This document shows, one piece after another, positions 34,556-44,011 of a stretch of DNA of 64,000 bases. Within the stretch, counting starts at the first letter, position 1; each line of letters begins with the position of its first letter. Source of the DNA: Rhodocaloribacter litoris (lineage in GTDB: Bacteria > Bacteroidota > Rhodothermia > Rhodothermales > ISCAR-4553); contig NZ_CP076718.1 in assembly GCF_011682235.2 (NCBI RefSeq), forward strand, positions 3,396,400 through 3,460,399. Reading direction: 5' to 3'. The notes under the pieces are model-generated. The model saw nothing but the letters and a program-made list of their open reading frames with translations. It did no database searches and was not told the origin of the DNA. Position numbers and translations under genes: made by a program.

Positions 34556-36244
34556 ATGGTAGGCCGGACGGGAACACGTAGGTCGATGGTGGATCCGTCG
34601 GAGGCTGCGCCTGCCTGGGAGATTTTTCTGGGACGCCTGGCCCGCATCGCGGCCCGTGCCTGCCGGTGTCCCGTGTCCGTGGTCACGCTGGTGGATGCGT
34701 CGGGGCGTCATCAGCTGGCGGCCTGCGCGGGTGTCGAGCCCGGACCGGAGGGCTTCCCGATGACGTTTGCCGGGCAGGTGCTGGCCGGGGGGCAGCTGCT
34801 TGCCCGTCAGATGGACGGGGACGTTTCCCTGTCGCTGGCGGGGCAGCCGGAAGCAACCCCGGTACGCTTTGCGGCCGGCCTGCCCATTCGGGATCGCCAT
34901 GACCGGCCGGTCGGCACGCTCTGTCTTTTCGACACCCGGCCGCGTACCCTGAGCGGAGAGGAGCGTTTCAGCCTGCACGACCTGGCCCATCTGCTGGCCG
35001 AACGCCTGGAAGAGCGGCAGGGCCTGTTGAAGGCGGAGGCGGAAACGGCGGTGCTCCGGGCTTTCTATGAGGACGTGCTCAACGAACTCCCCGTCGAGGT
35101 GGAGGTGTTCGATCCGGCCGGGCGCTACGTGTGGGCCAACCGGGCCGTCGCGCCGGAGGAGCGGCTCGCCCGCATGATCGGCAAGACGCCGCTCGAATAC
35201 GGCCGGGCCTTCGGGCTCGACGATGCCCTCTACCGCCAGCGCCACGAGTGGATCATGCAGGTGGTGGAGACGGGCGAGATGGGGTCCGTGGATGAGACGG
35301 TGCTCATGCCCGACGGGACGGTGCGGCACATGCTGCACGTGGCCACCCCGGTGCGGGATGCGCAGGGCCATGTGCACGCCGTCATCGGCTACCGCATCGA
35401 CCAGTCCGAGGCGAGGCGATACCAGCAAGAGTTGATCGCGGCCAAAGAGCAGGCCGAAGCCCTCAGCCGGCTCAAGTCGGCCCTCCTGGCGAACATGAAC
35501 CACGAGGTACGCACGCCGCTGACGTCGATCATCGGCTTCGCCGACATTCTGCAGCAGCGCACCAGCGGCGAAAACCGGGAATTCGCCGAACTCATCCGGA
35601 AGAACGGCCGGCGGCTGATGGATACGCTCAATGCCGTGCTGGACATGGCCCAGCTCGAGAGCGGCACCATGAAGCTGCGACCTTCCTTCTTCGAACTCAA
35701 TGCGTTCTTGCTGGAGGTGGCCGCCGGATACCGGCAAGACGTCGAGCGGCAGGGCCTCTGGTTCCGCCTCGAACTGCCCGATATCCCGGTGCATCTCTTT
35801 CAGGATTATATGGCCCTGCAACGGGCGCTGTCGCATCTGCTGGCCAATGCCGCCAAGTTCACCAGCCAGGGCGGTGTGACGCTCCGGAGCCGGGCCGAAA
35901 CCGGCCATGTCTGCATCGAGATCGAGGATACGGGGATCGGCATGCAACCGGCCTTCCTGGAGCAGGTCTTTGAAGCCTTCAGGCAGGAGTCGGACGGCAT
36001 CGGGCGCCACTTCGACGGCATGGGACTGGGCCTGACGATCACCCGAAGCCTGCTGGCGCTGATGGGGGGGACGATCGCCGTGGAAAGTGAGAAGGGCACC
36101 GGCAGCTGCTTCCGGATACACCTGCCCTACCAGATGCCGGGTCAGTGGGTGCAACTGGACCGGCTCGAGGTGGTCTCCGCGCCGCACGGGGACGGCGCCG
36201 TACCGGTACGTGAACGCCTGCACGAGGATCAGGCAGGACGTTGA
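34556..36244 (+). CDS. GAF-PAS sensor histidine kinase
   Basis: Soluble sensor kinase of about 562 residues with no membrane helix. Order of domains: GAF (about residues 20-150, WEIFLGRLARIAARA), PAS with PAC (about 165-290, VFDPAGRYVWANRA), HisKA with the phospho-accepting H316 in NMNHEVRTPLTSI, and HATPase_c (about 410-530) with N-box LANAAKFT, G1 EDTGIGM and G2 GMGLGLTI. The signal is probably a cytoplasmic small molecule or redox state. No response regulator is adjacent, so it is an orphan. The start is uncertain: ATGs at 34556 and 34586 and a GTG at 34529 are possible. Its last 16 bp overlap the end of the convergent BtuF-like gene. Confidence 0.85.
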   Translation: MVGRTGTRRSMVDPSEAAPAWEIFLGRLARIAARACRCPVSVVTLVDASGRHQLAACAGVEPGPEGFPMTFAGQVLAGGQLLARQMDGDVSLSLAGQPEATPVRFAAGLPIRDRHDRPVGTLCLFDTRPRTLSGEERFSLHDLAHLLAERLEERQGLLKAEAETAVLRAFYEDVLNELPVEVEVFDPAGRYVWANRAVAPEERLARMIGKTPLEYGRAFGLDDALYRQRHEWIMQVVETGEMGSVDETVLMPDGTVRHMLHVATPVRDAQGHVHAVIGYRIDQSEARRYQQELIAAKEQAEALSRLKSALLANMNHEVRTPLTSIIGFADILQQRTSGENREFAELIRKNGRRLMDTLNAVLDMAQLESGTMKLRPSFFELNAFLLEVAAGYRQDVERQGLWFRLELPDIPVHLFQDYMALQRALSHLLANAAKFTSQGGVTLRSRAETGHVCIEIEDTGIGMQPAFLEQVFEAFRQESDGIGRHFDGMGLGLTITRSLLALMGGTIAVESEKGTGSCFRIHLPYQMPGQWVQLDRLEVVSAPHGDGAVPVRERLHEDQAGR

Positions 36245-37041
36245 GGAGCTGACGCCGGTGCGGCCATGGCCCGGCGCAACCGCGTGAAGTAGGCCGGCGC
36301 GTGCCGGAGGCGGCTCCCGTACCACGAGAAGAACTCGCCATCGACCAAGTGGAGGGGAAGGTCGGGCAGCACGGCCCGTAGCGCGTCCCGGTGCTTCTCC
36401 CGGAACGGGTAGGGCTCGCTCGAAAGCAGGATCACGTCCGGCGCGGCCGCCGCCATCTCGGCCTCGGTGACGACCGGATAGCGCGTGTGGCCGGCAAAGA
36501 CGTTGACGAACCCGGCCCGGGCCATCATGTCGTGGATGAACGTGTCGCCTCCGACGGTCATGTAGGGGTTCCGCCAGATGAGGTAGACGGCCCGGCAGGG
36601 GGGGAAGGGGGGAAGCGCGGCAAAAGCCGAGGCGATGCGGCCGGCGAGGCGTTCGGCCCGTTCGGCCCGGCCCGTCAGCCGGCCCACGGTGCGGATCATC
36701 GCCAGGGCGCCGGGAAGGTCGCATACGTCCGTCACGAAGACGGGCGCGAACGTTTCGATGGCCTCGACGTCGGCGCGGGTGTTCTCCTCCCGGTTGGCCA
36801 GCACGAGGTCGGGTTGCAGCGCGCGTACCCGGTCGATGCGGACCTGCTTCGTGCCGCCGACGATCGTTTTCCGGCTTTTCCATGCGGCGGGGTGCACGCA
36901 GAAGCGTGTCACGCCCACGACGGCCGCGTCGAGGCCGAGTTCGGCCAGGAGTTCGGTCTGGCTGGGGACGAGCGAGACGATGCGGCGCGGTGGGGTTTCG
37001 AGGCGGAGGGTATGGCCGCGTGCGTCGGTGCAGTCGATCAT
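36229..37041 (-). CDS. BtuF-like helical-backbone substrate-binding protein, apparently cytoplasmic
   Basis: 270-residue protein of the periplasmic-binding (BtuF/TroA-like) class: RIVSLVPSQTELLAELG, VGVTRFCVHP, IVGGTKQVRIDRV and LVLANREEN are typical of cobalamin-binding BtuF. No signal peptide is seen, so it is probably cytoplasmic or the export signal is atypical. No permease or ATPase gene is next to it. The stop overlaps the histidine kinase gene by 16 bp, tail to tail. Ligand cannot be named with confidence; corrinoid or iron chelate is the family norm. Confidence 0.75.
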   Translation of the reverse strand: MIDCTDARGHTLRLETPPRRIVSLVPSQTELLAELGLDAAVVGVTRFCVHPAAWKSRKTIVGGTKQVRIDRVRALQPDLVLANREENTRADVEAIETFAPVFVTDVCDLPGALAMIRTVGRLTGRAERAERLAGRIASAFAALPPFPPCRAVYLIWRNPYMTVGGDTFIHDMMARAGFVNVFAGHTRYPVVTEAEMAAAAPDVILLSSEPYPFREKHRDALRAVLPDLPLHLVDGEFFSWYGSRLRHAPAYFTRLRRAMAAPASAPQRPA

Positions 37042-37069
37042 GGGGTCGGGAGGCGGGGCGGGTGTTTCC

Positions 37070-38587
37070 TCATGAAGACGGCTTCAGGGGGGCGGTTTCC
37101 CGATCGGCCAGGGCCGTGAGCAAGCGTTCGTGCAGGTTGTCGAAGCTGCCGTTGCTCATGATCAGCACCACAGTGGGGCCGGTACGGGCCGCGCCGGCCT
37201 GCAACTGGTCGAGCAGCGGCGGCAGGAGGGCGCCGGCGTTCGGGAACGCACCGGCCGGCACACCGCGCCGTTGCAGGCCGGCCACGAGCACGTCCATGTC
37301 CATGAAATCCTCCGGCCGGTCGTTGTGACGGAAGGGCGGGGTGCTGAAGAACACGGCGTCGGCGTCGTCGAAAGCTTCCGTATACCCCTGTTCGAAGACC
37401 TTGCGGCGGCTGGAGTTGGAGCGGGGCTCGAAGACGGCCACCAGGCGGCGGGCGGGCCATCGCTCGCGGGCGGCACGGATCGTCTCGCGAACCGCCGTGG
37501 GGTGGTGCGCGAAGTCGTCGACGACGAGGACGCCGGCCGCCTCGCCGCGCACCTCCAGCCGGCGTTTGATGCCCCGAAACGAGGCCATGCCGGCCGCGAT
37601 CCGGTCCGGGGACAGCCCCTCGTCGAGGGCGAGGGTGCACACGGCCAGGGCGTTGAGCAGGTTGTGCCGGCCGCTCAGGGGAAGGAAGAGCTCGCCGGCC
37701 GCCGTGGCGTCCACGACGAGCGTGAAGTGCTGACCGGCTTCGGTGCGGCGTACGTCGCGGGCCGTCACGTCGGCGCCGGGGGCAAGGCCGTAGCGCCGGA
37801 CGCGGGCCGGCGTGTGGTCTGCCAGGGCCGTCACCTCGGGGTCGTCGTTGCAGAGCGCCAGCAGCCCGTGTGGCGGCACCAGGGCCACGAAGGCACGGAA
37901 GGCGTCCCGGTAGTCCTCCCACGAGGCATAGATGTCGGCATGGTCGAACTCCATCGACGTGACGACGGCGCTCGTGGGGCGGTAGTGCATGAACTTGGGG
38001 CGCTTGTCGAAGTAGGCGCTGTCGTACTCGTCCCCTTCGACGACGAAGTAAGGCCCGCTCCCGACGGCGTAGCTGTCGTTGCCGTTGCGCATGATCCCGC
38101 CGACGAGGAAACCGGGATCGAGGCCCGCCGTGCGCAGCACGTGCACGAGCAGGCTGGTGGTGGTGGTCTTGCCGTGCGTGCCGGCGACGACCAGCGAGCG
38201 GCGATCCCGGATGAAGAAGTGCGCCAGCGCTTCCGGCAGCGACTGCTGCACGAGGCCGTGCTCGCGGGCATACGTCGCCTCCACGTGTTGCGGCGTGCAG
38301 GCGTTGCCGACGACCACGAGGTCCGGTGCCGGGTCCAGGTGGGCCGCGTCGTAGCCGTGGTGGACGGGGATGCCGAGTTCGGCCAGGCGGGTGCTCATGG
38401 GCGGGTAGACGCCCGCGTCGGCCCCTCGCACCCGGTAGCCGGCCTGCTGAAACAGCCCGGCAAGCGATCCCATCCCGGTGCCGCAGATGCCGATGAGGTA
38501 GACGTCTTCGATCGCATCGGGCGCCGGCACGGGCGGGCGCTCAAAGATCCGGAGGTGGGCGTCGGGCAGGTCGGCGATGTTTTTCAT
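37070..38587 (-). CDS. mpl: UDP-N-acetylmuramate:L-alanyl-gamma-D-glutamyl-meso-diaminopimelate ligase Mpl
   Basis: 505-residue Mur-ligase family enzyme that recycles murein tripeptide by joining it to UDP-MurNAc. The N-terminus has the Mpl-type nucleotide-binding loop (LIGICGTGMGSLAGL), the ATP loop GTHGKTTTTS (136-145), the EGDEYDSAYFDKRPKF motif specific to Mpl/MurC and the DDFAHHPTA motif. Its stop is 28 bp before the BtuF-like start. Its start overlaps the stop of the CNNM/CBS gene by 4 bp, so the two are translationally coupled. Confidence 0.93.
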   Translation of the reverse strand: MKNIADLPDAHLRIFERPPVPAPDAIEDVYLIGICGTGMGSLAGLFQQAGYRVRGADAGVYPPMSTRLAELGIPVHHGYDAAHLDPAPDLVVVGNACTPQHVEATYAREHGLVQQSLPEALAHFFIRDRRSLVVAGTHGKTTTTSLLVHVLRTAGLDPGFLVGGIMRNGNDSYAVGSGPYFVVEGDEYDSAYFDKRPKFMHYRPTSAVVTSMEFDHADIYASWEDYRDAFRAFVALVPPHGLLALCNDDPEVTALADHTPARVRRYGLAPGADVTARDVRRTEAGQHFTLVVDATAAGELFLPLSGRHNLLNALAVCTLALDEGLSPDRIAAGMASFRGIKRRLEVRGEAAGVLVVDDFAHHPTAVRETIRAARERWPARRLVAVFEPRSNSSRRKVFEQGYTEAFDDADAVFFSTPPFRHNDRPEDFMDMDVLVAGLQRRGVPAGAFPNAGALLPPLLDQLQAGAARTGPTVVLIMSNGSFDNLHERLLTALADRETAPLKPSS

Positions 38588-39714
38588 GAGTTTTCCTGTT
38601 CCGTACGGCTTTGCGGTGTCCCCGTCAGCCGGCGGGAATCCTGGTTCCCTTCAGCGGGCACCTCGAAATCCCGGGGGACGAGGCCCAGCCGCTGCGCACG
38701 CCGGATCCATTGCTGGCGTGCAAGGGCCTGCATGTCCTCCACAGAGTCGACCTCATCGACGATCTCCAGTCCCAGCAGCGTCTCGACGATGTCTTCCATG
38801 GTAACGATCCCTTCCGTACCGCCATATTCATCGACGACGAGCGCGATGTGCTCGGTCTCCTCGAGGAGGCGCTTGAAGAGATGCGGCAGTTGCATCGAGT
38901 CGGGCACGATCTGAATCTCGCGTTTGATCTCGCGGAGCGGCAGGTGTTCCTGCCCTTGCGCGGCTTTCAGCAGAAGGTCGTCTTTGAGGACGTAGCCGGT
39001 GATGTCGTCCTTGTTGCTTCGGTAGACGGGCAGGCGTGAGAAGCGGAGCGTCGGATGCTCGTTCAGCACCTCGGCTACCGGCCTGGTCTCGGGCAGCGCG
39101 AAGAGCACGATGCGCGGCGTCATGACGTCGCGGGCGCGCAGCGAGCGGAAGCGGAAGAGGTTTTTGAGGATACGGGACTCCTCCTCTTCGAAGACGCCTC
39201 TTTCGGTGCCGAGCTCGGCGAGGGCCGTGATCTCTTCGCGACTGATCCCGGGGTGCCGCTCGCCATGCGAGAGCAGCCGCGTGATGCCCTGCGACAGCTT
39301 CACCAGAGGCCACATCAGCCAGATGGTCGGCACGAGGACGCGCACGAGCACCGGGGCGAGGGCGCGCCAGTAAAGGGCGCCCAGGGTTTTGGGGATGATC
39401 TCGGAAAAGACCAGGATCAGCAGGGTGAGCACGGCGGAGAAGATCCCCAGGGGCACGCTTTCCCAGACCAGGGCGGCCTGGGCGCCTGCCCCGGCGGCGC
39501 CTACCGTGTGGGCTATCGTGTTAAGGCTCAGGATGGCTGCCAGCGGCCGGTCGATGTCTTCTTTGAGCCGGCGCAGGTGGGAGGCGACAGGGACGCCTCG
39601 TCGCTCCAGCATCGCTACATACGACGGCGTCACGCTCAGCAACACCGCTTCCATGATCGAACACAGAAACGAGACGCCGAGTGCCAGCAGTACGTAGAAG
39701 ATGAGAAGCGTCAT
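38584..39714 (-). CDS. Hemolysin-family CNNM/CBS membrane protein (CorC/YtfL-like)
   Basis: 376-residue protein. Residues 1-190 form a CNNM (DUF21) domain with four hydrophobic helices (starting LLIFYVLLALGVSFLCSIMEAVLLSV), followed by a CBS pair (VMTPRIVLFALPE; LVVDEYGGTEGIVTMEDI). No CorC_HlyC C-terminal domain is evident. Family members take part in magnesium or cobalt efflux or homeostasis. The ATG at 39714 begins the first membrane helix. It overlaps mpl by 4 bp. Confidence 0.85.
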   Translation of the reverse strand: MTLLIFYVLLALGVSFLCSIMEAVLLSVTPSYVAMLERRGVPVASHLRRLKEDIDRPLAAILSLNTIAHTVGAAGAGAQAALVWESVPLGIFSAVLTLLILVFSEIIPKTLGALYWRALAPVLVRVLVPTIWLMWPLVKLSQGITRLLSHGERHPGISREEITALAELGTERGVFEEEESRILKNLFRFRSLRARDVMTPRIVLFALPETRPVAEVLNEHPTLRFSRLPVYRSNKDDITGYVLKDDLLLKAAQGQEHLPLREIKREIQIVPDSMQLPHLFKRLLEETEHIALVVDEYGGTEGIVTMEDIVETLLGLEIVDEVDSVEDMQALARQQWIRRAQRLGLVPRDFEVPAEGNQDSRRLTGTPQSRTEQENS

Positions 39715-39918
39715 GGAAGCGTCGGACCGGGGGGCCGTTTCCGGTGGTTGAAGCGTGGAAGGAAACGCGAAGCGAAGCATTCCCGGCAGGAAGACCGGTT
39801 TTCTTCGTCCGCTACCCGACATGAATGCGCCGCCTCCGTCCCGGTTTCGCCGGTGCGAAGGCGGCGCCGATCTCCGGGGGTGAAGCCGCGGGTCCGTGCC
39901 GGGTTTCCGTCCCGGTGC

Positions 39919-39955
39919 AAAAGAGAACCGCAGGCCCGGGGAGGGCCTGCGGTTC
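39919..39955 (-). terminator. Rho-independent terminator of the efflux operon
   Basis: A perfect 13-bp stem (GAACCGCAGGCCC at 39925-39937 pairing with 39943-39955) with a 5-nt loop, followed on the minus strand by TCTTTT. It lies just past the RND pump gene stop. The rest of the 264-bp gap to the CNNM gene has no recognisable gene. Confidence 0.85.
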
Positions 39956-39978
39956 GAGGTGCCGGCGCCGGAGGGGGG

Positions 39979-42900
39979 TCAGGGTGTTTCGGCCGGCCGG
40001 GGAACGGGCCGGTCGCTGCCGTTCCCCGACAGTTCGGATACCGGCAGCGGCGCTTTGCCGTCGACCGGCTGCCCGGCTTCGGGCGTCTCCGGTCGATGCC
40101 CGAAGAGGGTGCCCAGGCGTATTTCCAGCGAGTCGAAGACCGAATACATCACGGGGACGATCACGAGGGTCAGGAACGTGGCGAAGGTCAGCCCGCTGAT
40201 GATGGCCGTGCCCATCGGTCCCCAGAACTGGGTGTTTTCCGAGCCGAGCTGGAAGTCGGGGTCGAGGTCGGTCAGCAGCCCCACGAAGTCGACGTTGATG
40301 CCGAAGGTGAGGGGGACCAGCCCGATGATCGTGGTCAGCGCCGTCAGCAGCACCGGGCGCAGGCGCGTGGCGCCGGCCTCGATGATGGCGTCGTGCTTGG
40401 AGAGGCCCCGGTCACGCAGCTGCATCGTGTAGTCCACGAGCACGATGCTGTTGTTGACCACGATGCCGGCCAGCGAGATCACCCCGATGAAGGTCATCAG
40501 GCCGAAGGGGGTGCGCGTCAGGATCAGCCCGAGCATGACGCCGATGAGGCTCAGGCCCGTGGCCACCATGATGATGAAGGGAGAGCTGACGTGGTTGAAC
40601 TGGGCCACCATGATCAGGAAGATCAGCGCGCCGCCGATCATGAGCACCACGGTCAGGAAGCCGAAGCTCTCCTGCTGTTCCTCGTTCTCGCCGGTGTAGG
40701 CGAGTTCGTAGCCGGGCGGCAGGTTCTGCTCGTAGTCGGCCAGGTAGGCCTGGACTTGCTGCAGGATGGCCTGCCCGTTGTAGCCGGGGGCCGCGTTGCC
40801 GGAGACGGTGGCCACGCGCGCGAGGTCGAGCCGGGTGATCGAGCCGAGGCCGCCGGTCATCTCCAGGTCGGCTACGGCCACGAGCGGGATCTGCTGGCCT
40901 TCGTGGAGGATCGTCAGGTTGCGCAGGCTCTCCAGGCTGGCCCGGTCGGCCTCACGGAGGCGCACCGTGATGTCGTACTCGTCCTCCCCTGTGCGGTACT
41001 TGCTGGCCTCGATGCCGTTGATGGCCGCCCGCACCGTCGAGGCGATCTGCGAGGTGTTCAGGCCGAAGCGGGCGGCCCGCTCCCGGTCGATGACCACCTT
41101 CATCTCCGGCCGGCCCGTGTTCAGGTTGTCCGTCACGTCGACCAGGCCGGGGATGCGGCCCGTCTCCGACGCTTCCACGAGCATCCGGCGGATCTCCTTC
41201 GTGATGCGCACGATCTGGTCGAAGTCGTCCCCGGAGATCTCGATGTTGACGGGGGCGCCGGTGGGCGGGCCGGCATCGTCCTGGTCGAACTCGATCGTGA
41301 CGCCGGGGATACCCTGGAGCTGGGCCCGGAGCTTGGCGAGCGTGTTCTGGCTGGATTCCGCCCGGTCCTTGTAATCGACGATGTTGAGCGTCATGCGGGA
41401 GCGCTCGGGGCTGGCCGCGCCACCGCCGAACATGGCGTCGCCGCCCACGCCCACGTTCACGAGCAGGTTCTTGATGTTCGCCTTGACCTCCGGGTTCTCG
41501 TCGAGGAGCCGGTTGATGCGGTCTTCCAGGGTGAGGGCCACCCGGTTCGAGGCCTCGAGGTTCATGCCGAGCGGGCCTTCGGCCGTGATCATGACCTGGC
41601 GCGGATCCGTCGTCGGGAAGAACTCGACCCCCGTGGGAGCCAGGGCATACATGATGACGATGGCGAAAAGCCCGCCCAGGGTGCCGTTGAGCAGGCGCGC
41701 GCGGTTGTCCGTCAGGATCAGGTAGCGACGGCCCTTCCGGTTGAAGAGCATCCCGAGCAGCCCCACGCCGACGATCACCAGCGGGAGGATGAGCAGCTCG
41801 GCGATGGTCGTGAGGGCGACCTCGCGCGGGCTCAGGTACATCAGGCTCAGGATGACGAGCACCACGGCGCCGAAGATCAGGCCGGCCTTGACGCTGCTCT
41901 TGCCGCCGAGGAAGAGGCTCTCGAGCGTGTGGACGAAGATACCCAGGAGGCCGAGCACGAGCAGCAAGCCGCCCGGCGCCAGGAGGATCAGCCCCGCCAT
42001 CGAGCCGGCGGCCGAGGCGACGAGCCCGCCCAGGGCCAGCAGCACTACGCCCAGCGTGAGGCTGCCCAGGGCGAACGTGTTACGCAGCAACGCCCGGCGC
42101 GGCGTGTAGTCCCGCTGGAGCATCCAGTCCAGGAAGCGACGGTAACGGGCCACCAGAGCCGGCAGGCCCGAGCGCACGAACCGGTCTGCGATGGGCTTGA
42201 AGGCCCGCGTGTGCAGCAGGTAGAGCACCGGGATGGCGACCGAGAGCACCAGCAGCGTCCGCCAGTTGGCAAAGCCGAGCACCATCGCCAGCAGCACCAT
42301 CACCACGGCGGCGACGAACTTCGTCGTGCGGGGCAACGGGGCACGCTCCTCGTCCTCCAGCTTCACGAAGATGCCGGTGATAACCGGGTTGATGACGATC
42401 GCGACGAAGAGCGAGCACGAGAGCGTCACGATGAGCGTCAGCGGCATGTAGGACATGAACTCGCCGATGATGCCGGGCCAGAAAAGCATCGGCACGAAGA
42501 CGGCGACCGTGGTGGCCGTCGAGGCGACGACGGCTCCGCCCACCTCGGCCGTGGCCAGGCGGGCCGCCTCGAACCGCGTGTGGCCTTCCTCCCGGTACCG
42601 GTAGATGTTCTCCACGATCACGATCGCGTTGTCGACGAGCATGCCGAGCGCGATGATCAGGCTGAACAGGATGACGAAGTTGAGCGTGTAGCCGAGCGCC
42701 TGCAGCACGATGAACGAGATGAACATCGAGAGCGGGATGGCGATGCCCACCAGCGTGGCGTTGCGCACGCCCAGGAAGAACAGCAGCACGGAGATCACGA
42801 AGATCAGCCCGCTGATGATGTTGTTCTCCAGGTCCTTGATCAGGTCGCGCACGAACTCGCTCTGATCCCCCGTGATGACGATCTGCGTGCCGCTGGGGAA

Positions 42901-43875
42901 GGGGAACGTGTCCAGTTTCTGCTGCACGGCCTCGACCGTCTCGAGGATGTTCTCCCCCGAGCGCTTCTTGACGTTCAGGCTGATGACCTGCACGGCGCCC
43001 GTCTTCTCGTCAGGGAGCCGGATCAGGTGCCCGTCCTCGTTCTCGCGCTGGAGTTCGCGCAGGCGGGCGTAACTCTCACGTTCCTTGAATCCGAAGACGA
43101 CCTCGGCCACGTCGCGTACGTAGACCGGCGTGCCGCCCGGGGCGTCGAGGACCAGGTTCTCGATCTCGGCAGGATCGCTGAACTCGCCGTCGACGCGCAC
43201 CAGGTAGTTGAGGCGGTCCACGTCCACCGAGCCGCCGGGCAGGTTGGTGTTCTCGTTGCGGATCGTCTCGACGAGGTCGTTGAAGGTCAGGTTGTAGCCC
43301 TGGAGGGCCTTGAGGTCCACGTTGACCTGTACCTCGCGCTCGAGCCCGCCGATGAGGTCCACCTCGAGCACACTGGGGATGCTCTCCAGCTCGTCCTGCA
43401 GATCCTCGGCCACCTCCTTGAGACGGGCCAGCGAATAGGTGGCGCCCAGGTTGATCGTCAGGATGGGAAACTCCTCGAAGTTGATCTCGCTGACGATCGG
43501 CTCTTCCGCATCGGTGGGCAGTTCCGGCTTGGCGATGTCCACCTTGTCCCGCACCTTCTGAAAGGCATCGTCCATCGAGACGTCCGGGTCGAACTCGACG
43601 ATGATGGTCGAGACGCCCTCGGTGGAGGTGGAGCGGATCTCCTGGATGCCATTGATGCTCTGAAGCTCCTGTTCGATCTTCTGGGTGATGAGCGACTCGA
43701 TGTCGCTCGGGCTCGCACCCGGGTAGAGCGTGGTGACGACGATGTTCGGGACCTCGATCGAAGGCTGGGCTTCTTTGGGGATCGTCAGGTAGCTGTAGAG
43801 CCCGCCGATGATCAGGATCACCGTCAGCACCATGACGGCGGTGCGGTATTTGATCGCGGTGTCGGTGATTTTCAT
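39979..43875 (-). CDS. RND efflux pump inner-membrane subunit with extra transmembrane helices
   Basis: 1298-residue proton-driven pump of the AcrB/MdtB superfamily, normally about 1030-1050 residues. The N-terminal helix (AVMVLTVILIIGGLYSYL), periplasmic porter domains, DNAIVIVENI in TM4 with the proton-relay aspartates and a C-terminal LLTALTTIIGLVPL are intact. Around residues 510-745, between the two halves, lie about five hydrophobic helices beyond the usual count (VAAVVMVLLAMVLGFA; LLILPLVIVGVGLLGMLF and others). The start at 43875 matches the first helix. An inserted tnpB element separates it from the adaptor gene of the same operon. Confidence 0.92.
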   Translation of the reverse strand: MKITDTAIKYRTAVMVLTVILIIGGLYSYLTIPKEAQPSIEVPNIVVTTLYPGASPSDIESLITQKIEQELQSINGIQEIRSTSTEGVSTIIVEFDPDVSMDDAFQKVRDKVDIAKPELPTDAEEPIVSEINFEEFPILTINLGATYSLARLKEVAEDLQDELESIPSVLEVDLIGGLEREVQVNVDLKALQGYNLTFNDLVETIRNENTNLPGGSVDVDRLNYLVRVDGEFSDPAEIENLVLDAPGGTPVYVRDVAEVVFGFKERESYARLRELQRENEDGHLIRLPDEKTGAVQVISLNVKKRSGENILETVEAVQQKLDTFPFPSGTQIVITGDQSEFVRDLIKDLENNIISGLIFVISVLLFFLGVRNATLVGIAIPLSMFISFIVLQALGYTLNFVILFSLIIALGMLVDNAIVIVENIYRYREEGHTRFEAARLATAEVGGAVVASTATTVAVFVPMLFWPGIIGEFMSYMPLTLIVTLSCSLFVAIVINPVITGIFVKLEDEERAPLPRTTKFVAAVVMVLLAMVLGFANWRTLLVLSVAIPVLYLLHTRAFKPIADRFVRSGLPALVARYRRFLDWMLQRDYTPRRALLRNTFALGSLTLGVVLLALGGLVASAAGSMAGLILLAPGGLLLVLGLLGIFVHTLESLFLGGKSSVKAGLIFGAVVLVILSLMYLSPREVALTTIAELLILPLVIVGVGLLGMLFNRKGRRYLILTDNRARLLNGTLGGLFAIVIMYALAPTGVEFFPTTDPRQVMITAEGPLGMNLEASNRVALTLEDRINRLLDENPEVKANIKNLLVNVGVGGDAMFGGGAASPERSRMTLNIVDYKDRAESSQNTLAKLRAQLQGIPGVTIEFDQDDAGPPTGAPVNIEISGDDFDQIVRITKEIRRMLVEASETGRIPGLVDVTDNLNTGRPEMKVVIDRERAARFGLNTSQIASTVRAAINGIEASKYRTGEDEYDITVRLREADRASLESLRNLTILHEGQQIPLVAVADLEMTGGLGSITRLDLARVATVSGNAAPGYNGQAILQQVQAYLADYEQNLPPGYELAYTGENEEQQESFGFLTVVLMIGGALIFLIMVAQFNHVSSPFIIMVATGLSLIGVMLGLILTRTPFGLMTFIGVISLAGIVVNNSIVLVDYTMQLRDRGLSKHDAIIEAGATRLRPVLLTALTTIIGLVPLTFGINVDFVGLLTDLDPDFQLGSENTQFWGPMGTAIISGLTFATFLTLVIVPVMYSVFDSLEIRLGTLFGHRPETPEAGQPVDGKAPLPVSELSGNGSDRPVPRPAETP

Positions 43876-43977
43876 AAAATTACGTTTCAGGTTAAGAGGC
43901 ACGGAGACCGCCGTTTCGGCCGTGTAACACGGCCCCAGGCGGCGGAGAAAGTGCCGGTCGGGAACAAGCGTCACATG

Positions 43978-43995
43978 GCGGCGCGTACGCGCCGC
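43978..43995. repeat. Perfect 18-bp GC-rich palindrome, candidate left-end hairpin
   Basis: GCGGCGCGTACGCGCCGC is fully self-complementary and lies 16 bp before the tnpB start codon. IS200/IS605 ends carry such hairpins, recognised by TnpA when present. Confidence 0.55.
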
Positions 43996-44011
43996 TGAGG
44001 CTGGCAACCCC

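Noticed and set aside
36229-37041. Cobalamin riboswitch upstream of the BtuF-like gene
   Set aside because: Only 28 bp separate it from mpl, too short for the riboswitch, and no B12-box sequence was seen.
39055-43998. A 1647-codon open frame on the + strand opposite the pump gene
   Set aside because: It mirrors the pump codons in GC-rich DNA, is extremely charged and has no recognisable domain; the pump on the other strand has clear family motifs.
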